A DNA stretch of 7,506 nucleotides, from the NCBI GenBank assembly GCA_023259685.1, contig JALRGP010000051.1, forward strand, positions 1 through 7,506, read 5' to 3'. The notes beneath the pieces are model-generated. The model worked only from the letters and a program-made list of their open reading frames with translations, was not told the origin of the DNA and searched no databases. Shown here piece by piece: positions 1 through 4,687 of the stretch. A program made the translations under genes and the position numbers. The first letter of the stretch is position 1. Each line of letters begins with the position of its first letter. This DNA comes from Alphaproteobacteria bacterium (GTDB lineage: Bacteria > Pseudomonadota > Alphaproteobacteria > JALRGP01).

Positions 1-130
1 TATTTCTCTAATAATTTCTCTCGCTCTGCTTGCAACCTGGCCTGTTCATACTCTATATCTATATTTTGTGCAAAAAAACAACATGGTACTTCAAATCATA
101 GAGACTATCAGAGCCTTTCCTATCATCCAT
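1..130 (-). pseudogene. tnpA: IS200/IS605-family transposase TnpA, decayed N-terminal part, runs off the left edge
   Basis: Read on the minus strand from the ATG at 130-128, the first frame gives MDDRKGSDSLYDLKYHVVF and then hits a stop at 61-59. The run of seven T (72-78) is the break point: in the next frame the sequence continues CTKYRYRV, meets TGA at 48-46, and resumes TGQVASRAREIIREI up to base 1. Joined together these match the start of IS200/IS605 Y1 transposases, with a YxLKYHxVF..TKYRxxVLxG core followed by a helix that ends near IREI. The His-hydrophobic-His metal motif and the catalytic Tyr would lie beyond the left edge. In life TnpA is a single-strand HUH transposase; this copy carries a frameshift and a nonsense codon, so it should be dead. 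TGA is a genuine stop here because surE ends with it. Family recognition is from remembered motifs. Confidence 0.75.
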
Positions 131-174
131 TGATCCGAGCAGCTTAAACTTTTAATTGAATAATACTGAAGTGT

Positions 175-201
175 TCGCCTAAAGGCGAGGGTGTTAACCC
201 T
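175..201. repeat. Two tandem hairpins, possible IS200/IS605 element end
   Basis: TCGCCT at 175-180 pairs with AGGCGA at 183-188 around two bases. Immediately beside it AGGGT at 188-192 pairs with ACCCT at 197-201 around GTTA. These hairpins lie 45-70 bases upstream of the decayed TnpA start, where IS200/IS605 elements carry the subterminal imperfect palindrome bound by TnpA. Assigning them to the element end is inference from position. Neither hairpin is followed by a T-run in either direction, so a terminator is less likely. No other complete copy is visible here with which to define the boundary. Confidence 0.4.
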
Positions 202-246
202 ATCCTACCTAACTACATAAAGGAGCTAAATACCCCCTTACTTATT

Positions 247-936
247 TTGAAAAAAAATTTAGAAACGATTAAATATACTCGTGATTTTTTGGTGATGCTC
301 AATGGTGACCCTCTATATCAACATTCTTTAGTGAAAGATTTCACCCCTCTAAACCAACAAGAAACTCCTATCAAAATTTTGAAGGCAGGTTGTGGATTTG
401 GAATGTCATCTCTTATTTTTATCAAAGACCTTATCGCTTTCTATCAAGAAAAAAAGAGACTTCCCAGAAAACCCTTTGAAATAACTCTATTAGATAATCA
501 CCCATCTGTTTTTAATACCCTAGATACCATTCAATCTCTTATGAACAACAGCGTTGCAAAGTACTATGTTAAGATTCATATTAACAAATGCGATCTATCA
601 GCATTGAAGCCTAGTGAAACATATGACTTTGTGATGTGCAATAATGTTTTACATTATTTTCAAGATGACACGTCAAGAAAAATGGTGTTGGATAATATGA
701 TTTCTTCTTTGGAACCATATGGTCAACTTTTTGTAACTGTTGATGACCAATCATCGTATGAAAAAGGAGAAACTCATATTCCTCCAATCACAAAAGATAA
801 AATGATATCTTTGGTTGATGGTCATGTTCAGTCACAGAGTATTCAAATTTTAGATAGTTTTTGGTCTGAAAATTATCCTAAATACACAAAGAGTATTGGC
901 GCGCTTTCAAATGGTTTACACATTTTAAAAAAATAA
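247..936 (+). CDS. Class I SAM-dependent methyltransferase, substrate unknown
   Basis: A 229-residue protein with a Rossmann-type methyltransferase core. Motif I is ILKAGCGFG (44-52), the strand-2 acidic residue is D83 in ITLLDNHP, a DLS turn lies at 116-118, YDFVMCNNVLHYF (126-138) is the motif IV region, and LEPYGQLFVTVDD (155-167) is the strand-5 turn. No signal peptide or membrane segment is seen, so it should be cytosolic. The usual acidic residue at the end of strand 1 is replaced by Lys46. The start is a TTG. A good ribosome binding site, AAGGAG (220-225), lies 21 bases upstream, too far to be ideal. The frame is open back to 160 but has no ATG or GTG, so the N-terminus is uncertain and may be shortened. 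It is monocistronic, ends at its own terminator, and sits between relics of two transposases. The substrate cannot be named. Confidence 0.8.
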   Translation: MKKNLETIKYTRDFLVMLNGDPLYQHSLVKDFTPLNQQETPIKILKAGCGFGMSSLIFIKDLIAFYQEKKRLPRKPFEITLLDNHPSVFNTLDTIQSLMNNSVAKYYVKIHINKCDLSALKPSETYDFVMCNNVLHYFQDDTSRKMVLDNMISSLEPYGQLFVTVDDQSSYEKGETHIPPITKDKMISLVDGHVQSQSIQILDSFWSENYPKYTKSIGALSNGLHILKK

Positions 937-942
937 ATCATC

Positions 943-969
943 AAACCACCGATTTTTCTCGGTGGTTTT
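943..969 (+). terminator. Rho-independent terminator of the methyltransferase gene
   Basis: A perfect 10-base-pair stem, AAACCACCGA (943-952) with TCGGTGGTTT (959-968), encloses a TTTTTC loop and ends in TTTT (966-969). It starts 7 bases after the methyltransferase stop codon. The complementary strand also shows A/T flanks, so it could work in both directions and stop minus-strand transcription from the transposase relic beside it. Confidence 0.85.
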
Positions 970-984
970 AAATTCCCGAAAACG

Positions 985-1101
985 TCAAACATATTCACTC
1001 TGGTGTTGCATCCAGTGTAAGAGATCATCTATTCCCCAGTGAGATCTTTCAGCACGTGCAATCGTTTCACCGTCACTTTTCAAAGATGATATGGAATGAA
1101 A
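985..1101 (-). pseudogene. ISAs1-family (H-repeat type) transposase, C-terminal fragment
   Basis: The minus strand reads ISSLKSDGETIARAERSHWG, then IDDLLHWMQHQSEYV and a TGA at 987-985. ISAs1-family DDE transposases carry a Y-ISSL..(x)n..A.AIRSHWGIENSLHW segment ahead of the final LDV.F.ED part. The ISSL, E-T-I-A-R-A, RSHWGI and LHW matches line up in the same order and spacing. The sequence diverges directly after LHWM and the expected downstream part is missing, as is everything upstream of ISSL. This is a short dead fragment with no start codon. It abuts tolQ's leader on one side and the methyltransferase terminator on the other. Family recognition is from remembered motifs. Confidence 0.65.
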
Positions 1102-1162
1102 AATATTGTAGTTATTTGAAAAAGGAACTAAATTAAAATAAAGGATTTGTTATAAGTCATTA

Positions 1163-1837
1163 ATGGTTACACCTATAAAGCCAGATATGTCTATGTGGGG
1201 ATTATTTATTCACGCTGATTTTGTGATTCAACTTGTGATGGTTGGACTTGTTTTTGCATCAATATGGTCATGGACAATTATTTTTTATAAGGTGATGCGT
1301 ATGCGAATGGTTAATCGCACATCTAATTATTTTGAAGAATCGTTTTGGTCGGGCGGATCTTTGGATGAACTTTATAAGCGTTTACAAAATAAATCAACGG
1401 ACCCCATGAGTTCTATTTTTTGTGCAGCTATGGCAGAATGGCAACGATCATTACATAAAACCAATCGCGCAACGTTGTTACAACGTATTGAACGTGTGAT
1501 GCAAACAACATTGAATAAAGAATTACATGAACTTGAAAAGCATACAGGATTTTTGGCTTCGCTGGGTGCGAATTCAGTAATTATTGGATTGTTTGGAACG
1601 GTTCTTGGTATTATGAATAGCTTTGGGCCTATTGCAGCCCAAGGAAGTGCTACCCTTGCAACTGTTGCTCCGGCCATTTCAGAAGCTTTGTTTGCAACGG
1701 CAATTGGTTTAGTCGCTGCCATACCTGCGTCTATTGCTTACAATAAAATTTCAAGTGACATCAACAATTATACGGTACGTTTAGAATCATTTGTGTCAGA
1801 GTTTAGCAGTATCATCTCAAGACAATTAGAGGATTAA
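1163..1837 (+). CDS. tolQ: Tol-Pal system proton channel subunit TolQ
   Basis: TolQ is the inner-membrane channel subunit that, with TolR, uses the proton gradient to energise TolA and drive outer-membrane constriction at division. The 224-residue protein has three membrane segments at about 18-42, 130-153 and 165-192, with a cytoplasmic loop between the first two. Family signatures are GLFGTVLGIMNSF (142-154) and ATVAPAISEALFATAIGLVA (166-185), including polar Thr146 and Thr179 within TM2 and TM3. TM2 begins LGANSVIIG where most TolQ proteins have an APF-type sequence. The ATG at 1163 has only a distant AAGGA (1141-1145), 17 bases away. The frame closes at 1139, and a later Met9 has no better site. 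It starts the tolQRA operon. No ybgC precedes it; a transposase relic fills the leader, and I found no convincing promoter there. ExbB and MotA relatives are less likely given the tolR and tolA neighbours. Confidence 0.95.
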   Translation: MVTPIKPDMSMWGLFIHADFVIQLVMVGLVFASIWSWTIIFYKVMRMRMVNRTSNYFEESFWSGGSLDELYKRLQNKSTDPMSSIFCAAMAEWQRSLHKTNRATLLQRIERVMQTTLNKELHELEKHTGFLASLGANSVIIGLFGTVLGIMNSFGPIAAQGSATLATVAPAISEALFATAIGLVAAIPASIAYNKISSDINNYTVRLESFVSEFSSIISRQLED

Positions 1838-1838
1838 A

Positions 1839-2270
1839 ATGGCGGGATCTTTTCAACCAGTCTCACAACGTTCAAGACGACGCGGCGCCATGAATAGTAC
1901 AATTAACATTACACCTTTGGTTGACGTGATGTTGGTATTAATGGTGATTTTTATGGTCGCGGCCCCCATGTTGAATGTTGGAGGCATTTCTGTAGATTTA
2001 CCTAAATCCAAAGCAAATCCTTTAGATAAATCTCAAGAAGAACCTGTCATTATTTCTATGAGTAAAGATCAAAAATTGTTTATTCAAGACATTGACATGC
2101 CTTTTGAGGACTTGGTTAAAAAATTACAAGGATTATTATCTCAAAAACCTGATTTGAAAATTTATCTCAAAGCAGATCAATCCTTGTCTTATGGACAGGT
2201 CATGGATATGATGGGAGCCCTTTCTAAGGAAGGATTGTCCCAAATATCACTGATCGTTTCAACACCTTAA
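1839..2270 (+). CDS. tolR: Tol-Pal system protein TolR (ExbD/TolR family)
   Basis: TolR is the single-pass partner of TolQ in the proton-driven motor of the Tol-Pal system. The 143-residue protein has a basic cytoplasmic N-terminus (RSRRR, 11-15), then the family signature INITPLVDVMLVLMVIFMVA (22-41) forming the membrane helix, with the proton-carrying Asp29. It ends in a periplasmic domain (about 65-143) of the ExbD/TolR dimerising type. Length is normal for the family. It starts one base after the tolQ stop. AGAGGA (1828-1833), inside the last tolQ codons, is a well-spaced ribosome binding site, which indicates translational coupling. The tolQ and tolA neighbours decide TolR over ExbD. Confidence 0.95.
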   Translation: MAGSFQPVSQRSRRRGAMNSTINITPLVDVMLVLMVIFMVAAPMLNVGGISVDLPKSKANPLDKSQEEPVIISMSKDQKLFIQDIDMPFEDLVKKLQGLLSQKPDLKIYLKADQSLSYGQVMDMMGALSKEGLSQISLIVSTP

Positions 2271-2284
2271 AAAATAAGTTTCTC

Positions 2285-3166
2285 ATGAAAAAAGCTTTCA
2301 TTTTTTCAATTGTTATTCATGGTGCTTTGTTAATTGTTATGAGTATTGATCATTTCTTTTGGCCAAAAAAAAATGTCTCATCTCCTCCTATGATTATTGA
2401 TTTTGTAGAAATCAGTGATAAATCAAAAGCACCAAAATTAGGACCCCATTCAGCAACAACAAAAATTAAAAACGATCATAAAGAACCTGCAAAGGAAGAA
2501 AAAAAAGATTTATCTCCTCCTAAACAAGAAAAAATCAAAGACAATTCTGCGGCTAAAAAAAAAGAAGAGGTAAAAAAAGAAAAACCGCTCAAGAAGGATC
2601 CTCCTAAAAAAGACATGCCTAAAGCGGAATCAAAGGAAAAGCCCAAAGCTCTGCCCAAAAAAGATTCCAAGATCAAAAAAACACCCCCGCCTTCAACAAA
2701 AAAAACTGAGCAAAAAGCACAGGTCAACTTAAAGGATTCAAAAATTGATTCAAAAGGTAAAAAAAATGGTAAAAAAGCCGTAGCAGTCGATGATCTATTC
2801 GATGAAATCGCAGGAGAAGGTGTCAATGCCGAAGAAGTGGGGCCAATTTTAACAGGCAGTGAAATTGACGCCATGCGCCGTAAAATTTATGAATGTTGGA
2901 ATATTCCTGCCGGTGCCAAAGACGCAGAAAACTTAGTTATTGATATTGAAATTTATTTGACCAAGGATGGTATGGTTGAAAAAGCTGAAATTTCTAAAGA
3001 TTGTCAAAAACGTGCACAAAAAGATGGTTTCTTTAAAATTGCCGCGGAAAGCGCGCTCAGGGCGGTATTAGACCCCAGGTGCCAACCATTTCCACTACCA
3101 AAAGAAAAATATCATCTTTGGAAGGAAATCATCATGACTTTTAATCCAAAAGATATGTTTAGGTAA
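2285..3166 (+). CDS. tolA: Cell envelope protein TolA
   Basis: TolA spans the periplasm and carries force from the TolQR motor to TolB and Pal at the outer membrane. The 293-residue protein has an N-terminal membrane anchor (about 4-24) with the SIVIH segment typical of TolA/TonB anchors, then IIDFVEI (37-43). A very Lys/Pro/Glu-rich middle domain covers about 47-165, and a folded C-terminal domain about 186-293. That last part (LTGSEIDAMRRKI, ECWNIPAGA, FKIAAESALRAV, PLPKEKY, MTFNPKDM) matches the alphaproteobacterial TolA pattern. Cys204, Cys240 and Cys266 could form a disulphide. The middle domain has many prolines and is not the long Ala-rich helix of enterobacterial TolA, so it is more likely extended. 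It follows tolR after 14 bases, with no clear ribosome binding site. Its last 8 bases overlap the convergent transporter gene. No tolB or pal follows. Confidence 0.92.
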   Translation: MKKAFIFSIVIHGALLIVMSIDHFFWPKKNVSSPPMIIDFVEISDKSKAPKLGPHSATTKIKNDHKEPAKEEKKDLSPPKQEKIKDNSAAKKKEEVKKEKPLKKDPPKKDMPKAESKEKPKALPKKDSKIKKTPPPSTKKTEQKAQVNLKDSKIDSKGKKNGKKAVAVDDLFDEIAGEGVNAEEVGPILTGSEIDAMRRKIYECWNIPAGAKDAENLVIDIEIYLTKDGMVEKAEISKDCQKRAQKDGFFKIAAESALRAVLDPRCQPFPLPKEKYHLWKEIIMTFNPKDMFR

Positions 3167-4235
3167 CTTTTCGACACAATAAACGATATACACCGAATAG
3201 GACCAATAACGGATATACCCATTCTAATATATTGCCAAGGAAACTCATGATTTTTTGAAAACCAAGGAGAGACAAACTAAAAGAAATAATCAGCGTGATA
3301 CATAAGCAAATTGAGTATGGTAATTTGTGTTTAAATAGCTGGGCCTCCATAAAATTTGTCCATAAATTGCACACATACGTTGCCGTTGCCATGCATGAAA
3401 AAAATAAGGTAAAAGCGACCATCACTACCGCAGTGTTTCCAAAAGACATCTCAGCAATGACAAGCAAGAGTTTTTCTGGTGCAATATTTTGCAGAACAGG
3501 TGCATAAGACGCCGATAGAAAGATAAACCCTAAATAAACAATAAATAACAAACCTCCCGCAATGAACGAGGAAAAAATAGCCTTTTTGAATATGGAGTCA
3601 CTTTGAAGAATATTTTTTTTCGTTGTGAAATAATGTAATACTGTGCCGCCCATATAAATCGATGCCAATAAATCCATTGTTTGATACCCCATGGTGACAC
3701 CGTATTGAAGAGATGCAAAAGGCGATAGAGCACAAGGCATTTGAATTGAGGGACAAAATATTAAACCAACGATTATTAAAACTGCAATCCCTCCTAATTT
3801 AAATGGCGTTAAAATCAAACCAATCACATCAACAATTTTGTCTTTAAAAAAAGCACATATTCCAACCAACATAAAAAAAAATAATAAAAAGACCCACATA
3901 GGACAAAGTGGGTACAATATTGATACACCACCAAATGCCACATTAGAACATCTGGGAATGACACCGAAAGGTCCCATGAGTCCCAGTATCAAAATATTTA
4001 ATATAAAAATTCCTATCGGTGTTAGAATTTTAAAATAATCGTCCGTTGATCCTTTAAAACGGATTGAACCAAGTAATCCGATTAATGGGATACCAATAGC
4101 AGTCAAACTCCAACCAATGGCACCCATCCAACAATTTTGCCCCAGGTCTCTTCCAAGTATTAAAGGAAAAACTAAATTTCCAGACCCAAAAAACATTGAA
4201 AATATGGCAAAAGCAGCGATAAGAATAGATGTCAT
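3159..4235 (-). CDS. brnQ: Branched-chain amino acid transporter, BrnQ (LIVCS) family
   Basis: A very hydrophobic protein of 358 residues with about ten membrane segments. The N-terminal FGSGNLVFPLILG (16-28) is the family hallmark (usually FGAGNLIFP). LMGPFGVIPRCSNVAFGG (86-103) and GYQTMDLLASIYMG (183-196) are also family-like. BrnQ proteins import leucine, isoleucine and valine with sodium or protons across the inner membrane. Here that substrate is inferred from the family. It is shorter than the usual roughly 430 residues, yet both ends look natural: a strong AGGAGA ribosome binding site (complement of 4241-4246) lies a few bases before the ATG, and the protein ends in a charged tail (RLLCRKVT). 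An importer fits a host-dependent bacterium with reduced amino-acid synthesis. Its 3' end overlaps the convergent tolA by 8 bases. Confidence 0.85.
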   Translation of the reverse strand: MTSILIAAFAIFSMFFGSGNLVFPLILGRDLGQNCWMGAIGWSLTAIGIPLIGLLGSIRFKGSTDDYFKILTPIGIFILNILILGLMGPFGVIPRCSNVAFGGVSILYPLCPMWVFLLFFFMLVGICAFFKDKIVDVIGLILTPFKLGGIAVLIIVGLIFCPSIQMPCALSPFASLQYGVTMGYQTMDLLASIYMGGTVLHYFTTKKNILQSDSIFKKAIFSSFIAGGLLFIVYLGFIFLSASYAPVLQNIAPEKLLLVIAEMSFGNTAVVMVAFTLFFSCMATATYVCNLWTNFMEAQLFKHKLPYSICLCITLIISFSLSLLGFQKIMSFLGNILEWVYPLLVLFGVYRLLCRKVT

Positions 4236-4286
4236 TTTGATCTCCTGAAGCAGAAATATTGATCGATGCGATATATAAGCATCATT

Positions 4287-4315
4287 ATTATCAGGTTTAT
4301 TTTTTTTAAAGTCAC
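4287..4315 (-). promoter_or_regulatory. Candidate sigma-70-type promoter of brnQ
   Basis: On the minus strand a -35 element GTGACT (4315-4310) is followed, after 17 bases, by a -10 element GATAAT (4292-4287), which differs from TATAAT at one position. Transcription would begin near 4280, leaving a leader of about 45 bases that contains the AGGAGA ribosome binding site. The spacer includes an A-tract of eight. This rests on consensus matching only, in a region where AT-rich chance matches are common. Confidence 0.45.
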
Positions 4316-4392
4316 TACCGCTTTACCCCATGTAAAAATAATTTTTTATTAAAAAATACAGATTGAATATATTAATATGATACAGATAAATT

Positions 4393-4416
4393 AAAAAAAG
4401 AATTAGATTCTAATTC
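4393..4416 (-). terminator. Palindrome with T-tail, possible weak intrinsic terminator
   Basis: GAATTAGA (4400-4407) and TCTAATTC (4409-4416) form a perfect 17-base palindrome around one central base. On the minus strand it is followed at once by seven T (4399-4393). The stem has few GC pairs, so termination would be weak. It overlaps the stop codon of the 39-codon minus-strand frame and would separate that frame from brnQ. An operator upstream of brnQ is the alternative reading. Confidence 0.4.
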
Positions 4417-4522
4417 GAAAACAGAATAAAATAAGAAATAAATGTTGATGATTATTTTTTTTATTGCTCGTTAAAAACTTTCGTTCTTCTAAATTAAAGG
4501 AATTATTCGTTGTGCGTGACAT
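4403..4522 (-). CDS. Possible small protein of 39 residues, unknown function
   Basis: An ATG at 4522-4520 begins MSRTTNNSFNLEERKFLTSN and runs to TAA at 4405-4403. A canonical AAGGAG (complement of 4529-4534) lies six bases before it, one of the best ribosome binding sites in the window. The N-terminal half is polar and charged. The C-terminal third is hydrophobic and basic (HLFLILFCFRIRI), possibly membrane-associating. A T-tailed palindrome covers its stop, and a TAAAAT (complement of 4565-4570) could serve as a -10 box. I recognise no family. It could be a real small gene, the surviving start of a lost gene, or a chance frame in AT-rich DNA. The well-spaced start and terminator-like end are the only support. 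Confidence 0.35.
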   Translation of the reverse strand: MSRTTNNSFNLEERKFLTSNKKNNHQHLFLILFCFRIRI

Positions 4523-4540
4523 GTTGAGCTCCTTAAAAAA

Positions 4541-4560
4541 ACATATGTGATCACTCATGT
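4541..4560. promoter_or_regulatory. Interrupted palindrome, candidate operator
   Basis: The 20 bases have a symmetric core GTGATCAC (4547-4554) and symmetric outer ACAT/ATGT arms, with 16 of 20 positions palindromic. It sits between the ribosome binding site of the 39-codon minus-strand frame and a possible -10 box (4565-4570), near the predicted start of transcription, where a repressor could act. The TGTGA-like half resembles CRP/FNR-type sites but the spacing does not fit them. No regulator gene is present in the window. This is a pattern-based suggestion. Confidence 0.25.
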
Positions 4561-4629
4561 ATTTATTTTATCATTTTTAAATCTTTTGGTCTAAATAAAG
4601 CATTCGCTTCACCCCGTAATTATGGAATG

Positions 4630-4660
4630 TTGAAATCTTCTTTATGAAATATGCTAAAAT
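4630..4660 (+). promoter_or_regulatory. Candidate promoter for the serS-surE-nlpD operon
   Basis: TTGAAA (4630-4635) and TAAAAT (4655-4660) are separated by 19 bases, and the -10 is extended (TG at 4652-4653). Transcription would begin near 4667, leaving a leader of about 20 bases before the GTG start of serS. The long spacer lowers confidence, while the extended -10 and the position support it. Confidence 0.4.
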
Positions 4661-4687
4661 CAAATGAAAGAGCCAAGATAATTTGAC

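Larger units (their letters stand above)
4236..4687. other. AT-rich divergent intergenic region between brnQ and serS
   Basis: These 452 bases separate the divergent brnQ and serS genes and are among the most A+T-rich in the window. Apart from the candidate promoters, the palindrome and the small minus-strand frame listed separately, I see no RNA gene, no recognisable protein relic and no direct repeat. A plus-strand 12-codon frame (4512-4550, GTG start) exists but lies antisense to the better-supported minus-strand start and looks incidental. Confidence 0.6.

Noticed and set aside
46..48. In-frame TGA in the TnpA relic as a sign of TGA read as Trp
   Set aside because: The matching family position is not Trp, a frameshift lies nearby, and surE uses TGA as its stop; decay is the simpler reading.
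175..201. Hairpins upstream of the methyltransferase as a riboswitch or attenuator
   Set aside because: No T-run follows, no conserved aptamer sequence is visible, and the position relative to TnpA fits an IS end better.
1040..1150. Promoter for tolQRA, such as TTGAAA at 1116-1121
   Set aside because: No -10 box lies at a usual distance; other pairings in the region match the consensus too poorly to annotate.
1372..1722. 116-codon minus-strand frame inside tolQ
   Set aside because: Antisense to a clearly recognised TolQ; composition mirrors TolQ's conserved codons and no family motif appears.
2476..2874. 132-codon minus-strand open frame inside tolA, rich in Ser and Phe
   Set aside because: It is the complement of the AAA/GAA-rich TolA linker, which naturally reads as TTT/TTC/TCT on the other strand; no ribosome binding site and no recognisable domain.
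4281..4292. ATCATTATTATC as a Fur box upstream of brnQ
   Set aside because: Only parts of the GATAAT repeats are present, the stretch doubles as the -10 box, and such matches are expected by chance in this AT-rich gap.
4512..4550. 12-codon plus-strand frame with GTG start after AAAGGAA
   Set aside because: Too short, starts with GTG at poor spacing, and overlaps the start and ribosome binding site of the better-supported minus-strand frame.
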